From: Mogibacterium sp.
GTDB taxonomy: Bacteria > Bacillota > Clostridia > Peptostreptococcales > Anaerovoracaceae
Reading direction: 5' to 3'
Assembly (NCBI GenBank): GCA_017505405.1
Contig: JAFVPI010000144.1
Span: 1 to 34,526 of the forward strand
DNA: 34,526 nucleotides
Below are positions 14,019-22,166 of this stretch, piece after piece (position 1 is the first letter of the stretch; each line of letters starts with the position of its first letter). Under the pieces are notes generated by a model. The model was given only the letters and a program-made list of their open reading frames with translations, ran no database searches and was not told the origin of the DNA. The translations under genes were made by a program, and so were the position numbers.

Positions 14019-15559
14019 GCGGCAGACAGATAGCTATACTTGCGATCCTCCTCGGATACATGGTCCTAAACGCCTTTGTCGGCGTATGGGCAAGCCGCGC
14101 TTCCGCCAGAAAGAACGCGGAAAACGGTTTCATTCAGAACTACTTCGTGGGCGGTCGCACAATGGGCGGCGTCGTCCTCGCAATGACACTCATCGCAACA
14201 TACACAAGCGCGAGCTCGTTCCTCGGAGGACCGGGACTCGCCGCAAGCTGGGGCCTCACGCAGTCATGGGTGGCGGCAATACAGATCGGCACAGCGTTCC
14301 TGACTCTTGGCATTGTCGGCAAAAAGCTCGGCCTTATATCGCGCCGCATCAAGGCGGTCACCATTTCGGACTACCTCAGGGCGAGGTACAAATCGCCTGC
14401 TGTTGATATAATCTGCAGCATAATGCTCGTCGTATTCTTCATCACGCAGATGATCGCCCAGTTCAAGGGCGGCGCGACCCTGCTGCAGTCGGTAACAGGA
14501 CTCTCGTACATAAGCGCACTGATCCTGTTTTCCGCTGTCGTCATAATCTACACATCGATCGGCGGATTCAAAGCCGTTGTAATAACTGACACTATACAGG
14601 GATTTATAATGGCGTGCGGCACTTTCCTGCTGCTCTTCTTTGTGATCCGCGCAGGCGGCGGCATGGAGAGCATTCTGGAATATAATGCTGCCAATAATCC
14701 GGGCTGGGATCTCATAGGCAAGGGCCAGTACGGAGCTGAGATAGCTGCGCTGAGGCCGGGATATCTGATCTCGTTCTGGGTGCTCGTCGGCGTAGGTGTT
14801 CTGGGTCTGCCGCAGACAGCGGTCAGGAGCATGGGCTTCAAGGATACAGAGTCGCTGCACAAGGCTATGATATGGGGAACGGTAGTTGTCGGCATCCTCA
14901 TGATCGGCATGCACTTTGCCGGAACGCTGGCACTCCCGCTGGTAGGCGAGGAGCAGCTCGCGAATACTGACTCCATCATCCCGTATGTTGTTAATAAATA
15001 CATGCCTGTATGGGCGGCAGGCCTTTTCCTGGCAGCTCCGCTTGCGGCGGTAATGTCGACAGTGGACTCCCTGCTGATACTTGCATCGGCAACGATCCTT
15101 AAAAACCTGTACATAACATACATTGCTAAAAAGGATGCCGTGGAGGCTGTCCGCGCTGACCAGGATGAAAACGCAGCTGTCAGCGAAAGCACAGAGAAAA
15201 AGCTCAAGTACAGCAGCTTTGCTCTGACTATAATACTGGGAATGATCGTGTTCATCCTTGCGATGAATCCGCCTTCGATCCTGGTATGGATCAACCTGTT
15301 TGCAATGGGAGGGCTCGAGGCTACTTTCTTCTGGCCTCTCATAGGCGGGCTTTACTGGAAGCGCGGCAATTCGGCGGCCTGCATCGCATCAATTATTTGC
15401 GGTGTTTCAACATTTGTATTCTTCAATCTTAACAAGATCGCTCCGTTCGGGATCCATGAGATCGTGCTCGGCCTGCTGGCGGGGGGGATCGCATACTTCG
15501 TTGTCGGCATGCTCAACAAGAGTGAGCCTGACGCGGACATGCTGGAGAAGTGTTTCTAG
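14015..15559 (+). CDS. panF: Sodium/pantothenate symporter
   Basis: 514 residues, a sodium:solute symporter family (SSS) protein with about 13 membrane spans. Strong likeness to PanF: YFVGGRTMGGVVLAMTLIAT, then YTSASSFLGGPGLA, the TxQG-type motif DTIQGFIM, LGLPQTAVR, and AAPLAAVMSTVDSLL. It imports pantothenate, the vitamin precursor of CoA, with sodium. It is preceded by yhdT with a 4-base overlap and probably controlled by the attenuator-like leader. No panB/C/D genes are visible here, consistent with a need for uptake. The insertion around residues 370-395 (charged, before KKLKYSSF) is a cytoplasmic loop. Confidence 0.92.
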   Translation: MSGRQIAILAILLGYMVLNAFVGVWASRASARKNAENGFIQNYFVGGRTMGGVVLAMTLIATYTSASSFLGGPGLAASWGLTQSWVAAIQIGTAFLTLGIVGKKLGLISRRIKAVTISDYLRARYKSPAVDIICSIMLVVFFITQMIAQFKGGATLLQSVTGLSYISALILFSAVVIIYTSIGGFKAVVITDTIQGFIMACGTFLLLFFVIRAGGGMESILEYNAANNPGWDLIGKGQYGAEIAALRPGYLISFWVLVGVGVLGLPQTAVRSMGFKDTESLHKAMIWGTVVVGILMIGMHFAGTLALPLVGEEQLANTDSIIPYVVNKYMPVWAAGLFLAAPLAAVMSTVDSLLILASATILKNLYITYIAKKDAVEAVRADQDENAAVSESTEKKLKYSSFALTIILGMIVFILAMNPPSILVWINLFAMGGLEATFFWPLIGGLYWKRGNSAACIASIICGVSTFVFFNLNKIAPFGIHEIVLGLLAGGIAYFVVGMLNKSEPDADMLEKCF

Positions 15560-15685
15560 CGCATAACGAAGACAGAAGAAAGTATATAAAGAACTACCGC
15601 AGAGGGAAGGAAAAACTACGACCGATGTTTTCACGCGGTGAAGCGTATTGTATAAGGAAGTCGTCGCCAAAGCCTGCTAAACCAT

Positions 15686-16663
15686 ATGAGAATAGATAAA
15701 GAAAAGTTCGATCCGGAAGTATATGAATTCTATAAGATGGCGCTTGAGGGCACGGGCTTTGCCGCGCAGTTCGGTGCGGAGGATGTGCCGCGGCTGAGGG
15801 AAGCCGAGATAAAAGGCCATGCCGCGCATCTCGATCCGTACGAGGTACATGAGAAGATCGACCTGACCATCCCGCGCGGAAGCGCGGGAGACCTTCCGGC
15901 CCGCATCTACGTGCCGGAAAGCGCTGCTGACGCAGCGGGTCAGGTCCCTGTGATCCTATACTTTCATGGCGGCGGATTCATCATGGGCAGCATAGAAGAC
16001 CACGATCCTCTCTGTGGAAAGCTTGCAGATGCCGCCGGCGCAATAGTCATTGCGGCGGAATACAGGCTTGCTCCTGAGGATCCGTTTCCGGCATGCATAG
16101 AGGACGCAATCTGTCTTGCGGAATGGGCTGCTAAGAATGCGCCGGTATACGGAGGCGATCCGGAATGCATAATGGCAGCCGGAGACAGCTCCGGCGCCAC
16201 CATAAGCGCCGCTCTGGCTCTCCTCGCAAAAGAAGGAAAGGCTCCCGCCATATCCGGCCTGATACTGCTCTACGGAGTCTTCGGCTGCATAAGCCTTGAA
16301 GAATCAGAATCGGCAAGGCTGTATGGGAATGGCGAATACGTGCTGCCTGCAGACGCAATTAAAAAAATGATGGATCTGTACATTCCTGCGGGAACAGATC
16401 CAAATGACACAAGACTCTATCCGGGCAAAGCTTCAGATCTGAGCGGTATGCCGCCATCCGTGATCGTTACAGCGGAGTTCGATCCACTGAGAGATGACGG
16501 AGAGTGCTTTGCCCGCAGACTCAAAGAAAGCGGCTGCAAGGCAGAGCTCATACGAATGGATGGGATGATGCATGGATTTGCCCTTTACTGGCAGAGATTC
16601 AGCATGGCAGGAGAACTGCTGGACCAAATCGGCTCCATTGTAAAAAGCTGGACCGCATCATAA
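15686..16663 (+). CDS. Alpha/beta hydrolase, HSL-type esterase
   Basis: 325 residues, cytoplasmic carboxylesterase of the hormone-sensitive-lipase (Aes) group. The oxyanion motif HGGGF, the nucleophile elbow GDSSGA, the acid in EFDPLRDDG and the histidine in DGMMHGF are all present in normal order. It hydrolyses short acyl esters; the natural substrate is unknown. The ribosome site is weak (AAGGAAG is about 28 bases upstream of the ATG), so expression may be low or the start may be slightly later. The 125 bases before it hold no gene. It converges with the ATP-grasp gene, with a shared terminator between. Confidence 0.9.
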   Translation: MRIDKEKFDPEVYEFYKMALEGTGFAAQFGAEDVPRLREAEIKGHAAHLDPYEVHEKIDLTIPRGSAGDLPARIYVPESAADAAGQVPVILYFHGGGFIMGSIEDHDPLCGKLADAAGAIVIAAEYRLAPEDPFPACIEDAICLAEWAAKNAPVYGGDPECIMAAGDSSGATISAALALLAKEGKAPAISGLILLYGVFGCISLEESESARLYGNGEYVLPADAIKKMMDLYIPAGTDPNDTRLYPGKASDLSGMPPSVIVTAEFDPLRDDGECFARRLKESGCKAELIRMDGMMHGFALYWQRFSMAGELLDQIGSIVKSWTAS

Positions 16664-16703
16664 AAGGCGGACCGCATCTACTGAATCAGTCGCATCATAA
16701 AAA

Positions 16704-16731
16704 GACCGGGTCAGCTGATCCGGCCATTTTT
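16704..16731. terminator. Bidirectional terminator between convergent genes
   Basis: A near-perfect palindrome at 16707-16724 (CCGGGTCAG / CTGATCCGG), with A-run on the left and T-run on the right, serves the esterase gene on the plus strand and the ATP-grasp gene on the minus strand. The preceding bases contain short tandem repeats of GGACCGCATC (16646-16675 region) copied from the esterase end. Confidence 0.8.
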
Positions 16732-17951
16732 TATGCATACAGGCTCGGAATAACTATCCGCGCCTGCTCGTCAATTATGTATTCAACGTATTCGCGCACT
16801 TCATCTTCCGTATCCAGAAGGGCAACATACATCTGGTTGCCCATGGCCTCCGAGAAAATATCCGGCATCCGCTGGCACATCACTATTTTCCCATCATAAC
16901 GCTCCAGGATCTCTTCGTGAGTGTGCACGTGAGTGAACTTGTCCTTGCGGCTGGCGAAGACGCACCAGCGGTCAGGTCCGTTCTTTCTGCCCGAGCTCGT
17001 CCCGGTGCTGACCATGTCTGCCCATATCTGATACACATCCGTTGAGTGAGAGAAATTGATCATATCCGGAGTAAAGCCTCCGGCCGGTCTCATGTTGACT
17101 TCAAGTCCCACAAAATCACCGACATCGCCGAGGCCCTTTTTTGCCTCGGTCAGCCTGAAGAATTCAAAATGGACAAATCTGCTCGTGATCCGGAACTCTT
17201 TAAGAGCCTTGCGCCCGTAACCGCGGAGCTGCTCCGGGACCTCAGGGAGCACGTAGTAGACGGTTTCCGTTCCGTTATTCACCGCGTCAGCGACATTGAT
17301 GCACATGAAGGATGACTCGAATAGCGGGTCTCCGTTTGGATCGCATACGGCATCATAGGAGTAGATATCTCCTGTGACAAATTCTTCCATTACATAGTCA
17401 TGACCGGAAGAGGCTTCGAAGAATGCCTCGAGGTCAGCATCGCTTTCGATCTTATATGTGTCGCTTGCTCCTACGCCGACATTCGGCTTCGCAAATACAG
17501 GATATCCGCCGATCTCGTCAAGAAAAGCGCGGGCGGCTTCGATGGTCGACACATGATGCTGGCGCGCGGAAGGGATGCCTGCGGATCTGTAAACCGGCTT
17601 CATGGCAGCCTTGCTCCTCCACAGAGCGAGATCATCAGGCTGAACTCCCGTGGTGACGTTGAAGTCCTGACGCAGCTGAGCGTCAAGTTCAAGCCAGTAC
17701 TCATTGTTGGATTCGATCCAGTCGATACGGCCGTGCATGAAAGCAAGGTAAGCGACAGCGCGGTAGGCCTGGCTGTAGTCTTCGAGGGAGTCAACTTTGT
17801 AGTATTCGGTCAGAGCATTTTTAACAGTTTCGCTGAGCGAGTCATAGGGAGCATCGCCAATGCCAAGAACAGTGACACCGTTGCGGTGCAGTCTGTCACA
17901 GAAGTGCCGGTAATTCTCAGGGAAGTTCGGCGCAATAAAAATCAGGTTCAT
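16731..17951 (-). CDS. ATP-grasp domain carboxylate-amine ligase
   Basis: 406 residues. An N-terminal Rossmann-like pre-ATP-grasp part (MNLIFIAPNFPENY) is followed by the ATP-grasp fold: YPVFAKPNVGVGASDTYKI (lysine and glycine loop), YVMEEFVTGDIYSYDAV (adenine-binding region), FVGLEVNMRPAGG with the Mg-binding Glu/Asn pair, and FTPDMINFSH. Such enzymes join a carboxylate to an amine via an acyl-phosphate, as in carnosine synthase-like and biotin carboxylase-like proteins. The product is unknown; a dipeptide or modified amino acid is possible. It is a stand-alone gene, divergent from sdaAB, with a candidate operator palindrome (18079-18096) in the shared region. Confidence 0.88.
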   Translation of the reverse strand: MNLIFIAPNFPENYRHFCDRLHRNGVTVLGIGDAPYDSLSETVKNALTEYYKVDSLEDYSQAYRAVAYLAFMHGRIDWIESNNEYWLELDAQLRQDFNVTTGVQPDDLALWRSKAAMKPVYRSAGIPSARQHHVSTIEAARAFLDEIGGYPVFAKPNVGVGASDTYKIESDADLEAFFEASSGHDYVMEEFVTGDIYSYDAVCDPNGDPLFESSFMCINVADAVNNGTETVYYVLPEVPEQLRGYGRKALKEFRITSRFVHFEFFRLTEAKKGLGDVGDFVGLEVNMRPAGGFTPDMINFSHSTDVYQIWADMVSTGTSSGRKNGPDRWCVFASRKDKFTHVHTHEEILERYDGKIVMCQRMPDIFSEAMGNQMYVALLDTEDEVREYVEYIIDEQARIVIPSLYA

Positions 17952-18078
17952 AAAATAATCTCTTTCAGTTTCAATACCCGTAATAACGTGTTTCCGCGCA
18001 TGCTGCCCTTGTGGTCAACCCATGACCGTAAACCAGGTAACATTTCCTGAGCAGATGCTACAAATAATACAATAAATG

Positions 18079-18096
18079 TTTGTGAATATCCACAAA
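18079..18096. promoter_or_regulatory. Candidate operator between divergent ATP-grasp and sdaAB genes
   Basis: TTTGTG AATATC CACAAA is palindromic except for its central two positions. It lies in the 320-base gene-free interval (17952-18272), which otherwise holds only AT-rich promoter-like sequence. Confidence 0.4.
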
Positions 18097-18156
18097 AATC
18101 ATTTCGAAAATTGTATTTTTTCACATAACTGAAGAACCCCGTTTGCTTATCAGTAT

Positions 18157-18165
18157 TGCTATAAT
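18157..18165 (+). promoter_or_regulatory. Extended -10 promoter candidate for sdaAB
   Basis: TGC-TATAAT with no clear -35 box. A second TATAAT-like box is at about 18215-18220, closer to the gene, so the true start is uncertain. Confidence 0.45.
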
Positions 18166-18272
18166 AATTACCGATTCTGCGCGCAATATCTCATCGTCGT
18201 TCGGCAGGGATGTATAGTATAATCAGGGAAAACACGGAAGCCGCGGTAACAGACAGCAGAAAAGGAGGCAGT

Positions 18273-18947
18273 ATGGCAAGTAATTACATAGGACTTTTCG
18301 ACGTGATAGGACCTGTGATGGTGGGACCGTCGAGCTCACACACCTCAGGCGCCGCGACTATTGCCTGGATGGCCCGGCAGATCTTCTCCGGAATCCCGGT
18401 AAAAGCCGTGTTCACGCTTTACGGGTCGTTTGCGGAGACCTACAAGGGGCATGGTACTGACAGAGCGCTGATAGGAGGCATGCTCGGATACAAGTCATAT
18501 GACCTGCGTATAAGGGATGCCTATGAGCAGGCCCGCAGCAACGGGCTTGAAGTGGAGTTCGTTGTAGATAAGGAAACATCTGTGAGCCACCCGAATACCG
18601 TAGATATAGTGATGACGGGAGAAGACGGCCACACTCTCCTTATAAGAGGCGAGTCCGTAGGAGGAGGCCGCGTCCGCATCAGAAGACTGAACGATATAGA
18701 AGTAGACTTCAACGGCGAGTACAGCACAATGATCATCGGCCACCAGGATGTGACAGGGACGGTCGCCTATATTACGGCATGTCTGGCCGAAGAAGCTGTC
18801 AATGTTGCTACGCTCAAGCTCTTCAGAGAGGGAAAAGGCAAAAAAGCAGTCACGGTGGTCGAGACTGACAGCACCGTATCCGAGGAACTGAAGGAGAAGA
18901 TCCTCCGGTACGAGACCGTTACCAGCGTTGATCTGATCGAGATATAA
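18273..18947 (+). CDS. sdaAB: L-serine dehydratase, iron-sulfur-dependent, beta subunit
   Basis: 224 residues. Characteristic N-terminal sequence GLFDVIGPVMVGPSSSHTSG, and a C-terminal ACT-like part (MIIGHQDVTGTVAYITACLA and following). Together with the alpha subunit it deaminates L-serine to pyruvate and ammonia using an oxygen-labile [4Fe-4S] cluster. The start at 18273 is set by AAAGGAGG; the frame is open further up to 18210 but without a site. The alpha subunit gene follows after 11 bases with its own AAGGAGG that overlaps this stop. Confidence 0.96.
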   Translation: MASNYIGLFDVIGPVMVGPSSSHTSGAATIAWMARQIFSGIPVKAVFTLYGSFAETYKGHGTDRALIGGMLGYKSYDLRIRDAYEQARSNGLEVEFVVDKETSVSHPNTVDIVMTGEDGHTLLIRGESVGGGRVRIRRLNDIEVDFNGEYSTMIIGHQDVTGTVAYITACLAEEAVNVATLKLFREGKGKKAVTVVETDSTVSEELKEKILRYETVTSVDLIEI

Positions 18948-18958
18948 GGAGGTATGTC

Positions 18959-19858
18959 ATGAACTGGGATTTTACAAATGCAGCAGAACTTCTCAGGCTG
19001 TGCAGCGAAAATGACATGCCTGTATCGGAAGTCATGATAAGAAGAGAGATGCAGCTGGGCGGGCGGCGCAGAAAAGTAGTGATAGACCGCATAGATGAGA
19101 ACCTCCGCATAATGAATACAGCGGTGGAACGCCCGATCGTCGAACCGGTCAGATCGATGGGCGGTTTGCTCGGAGGAGAGGCAAGCAAGCTCAGCAAGCT
19201 CGATGAGTCAAAAGCGATCTGCGGTCCTGTGATACACAGGGCAATAATCAATGCTCTTGCGGTAGCAGAGACCAACGCGAGCATGGGCGTGATAGTAGCG
19301 GCTCCGACTGCGGGTTCGGCGGGAGTGTTGCCTGCTGTTCTCATGTCGATGTATGAGTCATACGATATAAGCATTGAAGCGTTGAGGTGCGGACTGATAA
19401 ACGCCGGCGCGATCGGCTATATCATAACAAGGAACGGCTCTGTCTCAGGAGCTGAAGCAGGATGTCAGGCTGAGGTCGGCTCCGCATCCGCAATGGCGGC
19501 AAGCGCTATTGTCGAGATCATGGGAGGAACACCGGAGCAATGCTGCGATGCAGCAAGCATTGCTTTGTCCAATCTGCTGGGGCTCGCATGCGACCCTGTA
19601 CGCGGGCTCGTAGAGGTGCCTTGCCAGACCAGGAACACCATGGGAGCTGTCGGAGCGTATACAGCAGCTGAGCTGGCACTGGCAGAGGTCGGCCCGCATA
19701 TACCGCTGGATGAAATGATACAGATAACATACGACGTAGGGAGGGCGCTCCCTGAGAGCCTTCGAGAAACGGCCAAAGGCGGCTGCGCTGTAGCTCCTTC
19801 ACTGTGTGCCGAGTGCAGCAGGGAGGCGGCGTGGCAGAAAGCCCGCGCACTTATGTAG
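18959..19858 (+). CDS. sdaAA: L-serine dehydratase, iron-sulfur-dependent, alpha subunit
   Basis: 299 residues, full length. Cluster-binding cysteines lie in SGAEAGCQAEVGSASAMA, LACDPVRGLVEVPCQTRN and the C-terminal KGGCAVAPS; the motif APTAGSAGVLPAVL is typical. It forms the catalytic unit with the upstream beta subunit; serine-derived pyruvate supports fermentation in anaerobes. AAGGAGG six bases before the ATG gives efficient coupling. The last 40 bases are repeated immediately downstream in diverged form (19865-19907), leaving the intact gene first and a broken tail behind. Confidence 0.96.
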   Translation: MNWDFTNAAELLRLCSENDMPVSEVMIRREMQLGGRRRKVVIDRIDENLRIMNTAVERPIVEPVRSMGGLLGGEASKLSKLDESKAICGPVIHRAIINALAVAETNASMGVIVAAPTAGSAGVLPAVLMSMYESYDISIEALRCGLINAGAIGYIITRNGSVSGAEAGCQAEVGSASAMAASAIVEIMGGTPEQCCDAASIALSNLLGLACDPVRGLVEVPCQTRNTMGAVGAYTAAELALAEVGPHIPLDEMIQITYDVGRALPESLRETAKGGCAVAPSLCAECSREAAWQKARALM

Positions 19859-19907
19859 ACCGCGGGGAGGCGGCCTGGCAGAAAGCCCGCTCGCTTATGT
19901 AGGCCGC
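19821..19907 (+). repeat. Tandem copy of the sdaAA 3' end
   Basis: 19821-19863 (the end of sdaAA, stop and five bases) and 19865-19907 match at 39 of 43 positions. The second copy still encodes EAAWQKARSLM-stop against EAAWQKARALM-stop. Differences include a silent GCG/GCC change and one Ala/Ser change. As with lysS, the copy looks like a foreign allele of the gene end; it stands directly before the phage-type DUF5131 gene. Confidence 0.88.
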
Positions 19908-19963
19908 AGATCTGCTTAAAAAATGAGGGCATACAGATCACCGGCTCTCATGGAGATTACAAT

Positions 19964-20839
19964 ATGCACGATATCTGGAACCCCTGGCACGGATGTGTCA
20001 AATGCAGCGAGGGCTGCGAAAACTGTTACATGTACTATCTGGATGACATGAGAGATAAGAAAGGATCTGAGATCTACCTTACCTCGAATGTCAGATATCC
20101 CCTGTCAAAAAACAGGAACGGAAGCTACAAGATACAGAGTGGTGAAAAGATAAGCGTCTGCATGACATCGGATTTCTTTCTCGAAGAGGCGGACCGGTGG
20201 CGCAGCGAAGCTTGGAACATCATGCGCATGAGAAGCGATGTGATCTTCATTCTGGTGACTAAAAGGCCGCAGCGCATAGCCGGCTGTCTTCCTGATGACT
20301 GGGGAGACGGATGGGATAATATCTTTCTGAACGTAACGACGGAGAACCAGAAGCGGGCAGACGAACGGCTCCCTGTTCTGCTGGAGCTGCCGTTCAAACA
20401 CAAAGGCGTCTATGTCGCACCGATCCTTGGGCCTGTGAAGCTGGGCCGCTATCTGGACAGCGGGCAGATAGAGCAGGTCGTCTGCGGAGGCGAAAACTAC
20501 GGCGGCAGAAGGCCCTGCAATTTTGACTGGGTGAAGTCGCTGAGAGAGGAATGCGAGTCGAGAGACATCACATTCTGCTTCATGGAGACCGGGACAACAT
20601 TTATCAAGGACGGAAAGCAGTATACCATTAACGGCAAGCGCCTGCAGACGAGCCAGGCGCTGAAGTCTGGCATGAATTATCAGGGCAAGCCGATGCACTT
20701 CGATCTTGTTGACACATGGGGTCTGCCTGTGCCCGACGAGCTGCTGTATGTGAAGCACTACTGCGACAACTGCAGGGAGTGCGCAATGAAACTGATCTGC
20801 AACGGATGCAGTGACTGCGGCAAGTGCAGGGAAAAATGA
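19964..20839 (+). CDS. DUF5131 (phage Gp37/Gp68-type) cysteine-rich protein
   Basis: 291 residues. N-terminal signature IWNPWHGCVKCSEGCENCYM, with cysteines in C-x2-C-x3-C-x2-C order, followed by the family landmarks SDFFLEEADRWR, FILVTKRPQR, FLNVTTENQKRADERLP, and CGGENYGGRRPCNFDWV. The family occurs in phages and mobile DNA; the cysteines suggest an iron-sulfur, possibly radical-SAM-like, enzyme, but no activity is established to my knowledge. The extra C-terminal cluster (eight Cys between HYCDNC and GKCREK) looks like a second metal site. GGAGA stands before the ATG. It is a single gene with its own terminator, adjoining the sdaAA end scar, so probably acquired. Confidence 0.85.
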   Translation: MHDIWNPWHGCVKCSEGCENCYMYYLDDMRDKKGSEIYLTSNVRYPLSKNRNGSYKIQSGEKISVCMTSDFFLEEADRWRSEAWNIMRMRSDVIFILVTKRPQRIAGCLPDDWGDGWDNIFLNVTTENQKRADERLPVLLELPFKHKGVYVAPILGPVKLGRYLDSGQIEQVVCGGENYGGRRPCNFDWVKSLREECESRDITFCFMETGTTFIKDGKQYTINGKRLQTSQALKSGMNYQGKPMHFDLVDTWGLPVPDELLYVKHYCDNCRECAMKLICNGCSDCGKCREK

Positions 20840-20882
20840 ACCTGACTCCTGTATGATGGCCATTGAGACAACAGAGAGGGAA

Positions 20883-20912
20883 CGGTCCGCTGAAAACGCG
20901 GGCCGCTTTTGT
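20883..20912 (+). terminator. Intrinsic terminator after the DUF5131 gene
   Basis: CGGTCCGC (20883-20890) pairs with GCGGGCCG (20898-20905) with one G-U, seven-base loop, then CTTTTGTT. Confidence 0.85.
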
Positions 20913-20959
20913 TCTCAAAAAAACCATAAAAAACCGTAAATTCCATCCCCTGCGGGGGC

Positions 20960-20988
20960 TTGTGGGCACCGGAAACCGCCCATATAAT
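20960..20988 (+). promoter_or_regulatory. Promoter of the Co/Ni transporter operon
   Basis: TTGTGG (20960-20965) and TATAAT (20983-20988) with a 17-base spacer. The spacer contains a GGGC...GCCC inverted repeat (20964-20981 region) that could be an operator. No cobalamin or NiCo riboswitch is recognisable in the short leader. Confidence 0.65.
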
Positions 20989-21019
20989 TTTAGTGTACAA
21001 AAGTATGGGAGGTGCTTTT

Positions 21020-22075
21020 ATGCATATGGCAGATGCTTTGCTGGCTCCTGCAGTTGCGGCGACAATGTACGCTGCTTCCGCAACAGCTGCCGGCGTTTCG
21101 ATCCACAAACTCAAAAAAGATGATGAACCGTCAAAACTTCCTGTGATGGCGGTAACGTCCGCACTTGTATTCGCGGGACAGATGATAAACTACACGATCC
21201 CGGGGACCGGATCTTCGGGCCACATGTGCGGAGGAATGCTGCTGTCGGCCTTGCTTGGGCCGTACGCCGGTTTCCTGTCAATGATAGTGATACTGGCGAT
21301 CCAATGCTTATTCTTCGCCGACGGGGGGCTAATGGCTCTGGGGGCCAACTGCTGGAACATGGCCTTCTACGGGTGCTTCGTCGGCTACTTCCTGATCTGG
21401 CGTCCAATAATGAACGGCAAAGGGTTCGGCGAGGGCAAGAGCGCGGAGCGTGCCCGCATAATCGCCGCCTCGATAATAGGATGCGTGATCACCTTGCAAT
21501 TGGGAGCGTTCTCCGTAGTGCTTGAGACCAGTCTGTCGGGAATAACGGAGCTGCCGTTCGGAGCATTCTGCGCCCTTATGCAGCCGATCCACCTGGCTAT
21601 CGGTCTCGTGGAGGGACTGATCACTGCAGCCGTGCTGGTATTTGTGCACGACTCCCGTCCTGAGCTCCTTTCGGGTGTTGAACTCAGCGAGGGCGAAAGC
21701 GGAAAGCGTTCACTCAAGACAGTCGTTGCCATTCTGGCAATAGTCGCGCTCGTAGTTGGCGGCGGGCTGAGCCTGCTGGCAAGCTCGAATCCGGACGGCC
21801 TGGAGTGGGCTCTCTTCGGAAATGCGGATGGCGGATACTCCACCAACATGGGACTTGATGAGGAGAACTTCGGTGTATCGAGCGGCGCGGCAGACACGGC
21901 AGAGTCGATACAGGAGAAGACATCATTCCTCCCTGACTATGCGTTCCCTGGCAGCGAATCGGCTGCCGGAACAACAGTATCCGGCATAGTCGGATCCGCG
22001 ATAGTCGCGGGGGTTGCCATCCTGATCTGCCTGATCGGAGGCTTCTTCCGTAAAAAGAAGATACAAACGGAATAA
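21020..22075 (+). CDS. cbiM: Cobalt/nickel ECF transporter, fused CbiM-CbiN (NikMN) component
   Basis: 351 residues, starting MHMADALL, where the amino group and His2 provide the metal site in CbiM/NikM. About seven membrane spans follow, with GTGSSGHMCGGMLL, FFADGGLMALGANCWNM and MQPIHLAIGLVEG. The C-terminal part contains SSNPDGLEWA, the CbiN/NikN signature, and a last membrane span, so M and N are joined in one chain. Start choice: GGGAGG seven bases before the ATG at 21020; an in-frame extension upstream crosses the promoter. It recognises Co2+ or Ni2+; which one cannot be decided from sequence. CbiQ and CbiO follow. Confidence 0.93.
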   Translation: MHMADALLAPAVAATMYAASATAAGVSIHKLKKDDEPSKLPVMAVTSALVFAGQMINYTIPGTGSSGHMCGGMLLSALLGPYAGFLSMIVILAIQCLFFADGGLMALGANCWNMAFYGCFVGYFLIWRPIMNGKGFGEGKSAERARIIAASIIGCVITLQLGAFSVVLETSLSGITELPFGAFCALMQPIHLAIGLVEGLITAAVLVFVHDSRPELLSGVELSEGESGKRSLKTVVAILAIVALVVGGGLSLLASSNPDGLEWALFGNADGGYSTNMGLDEENFGVSSGAADTAESIQEKTSFLPDYAFPGSESAAGTTVSGIVGSAIVAGVAILICLIGGFFRKKKIQTE

Positions 22076-22108
22076 ACCATATTCTTTCCCTCTCTCTCTT
22101 AAGAATTA

Positions 22109-22145
22109 TGGTATATTGTAGGGGCATCGCTTGATGCCCCTTATT
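22109..22145 (+). terminator. Hairpin between cbiM and cbiQ, attenuator or partial terminator
   Basis: GGGGCATC (22121-22128) and GATGCCCC (22133-22140) form a perfect 8-bp stem followed by TTATT. An extended -10-like TGG-TATATT sits just before it (22109-22117). It may reduce read-through into cbiQ/cbiO or mark a second promoter. Confidence 0.45.
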
Positions 22146-22166
22146 CGTGAAAAGGCATTTACAACA

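Noticed and set aside
16640..16705. Short repeats of GGACCGCATC and CGCATCATAAAA at the esterase end, as a further gene-end scar
   Set aside because: The units are only 10-14 bases and do not preserve a coding frame; simple slippage is enough.
8032..20880. Shared 14-mer AGACAACAGAGAGG at about 8042 and 20866, both near an ATG
   Set aside because: A few exact 14-mers are expected by chance in a window of this size, and the flanks do not match.
20840..21019. Cobalamin or NiCo riboswitch before cbiM
   Set aside because: The promoter lies only about 30 bases upstream of the start, leaving no room for an aptamer, and no B12-box-like sequence is seen.
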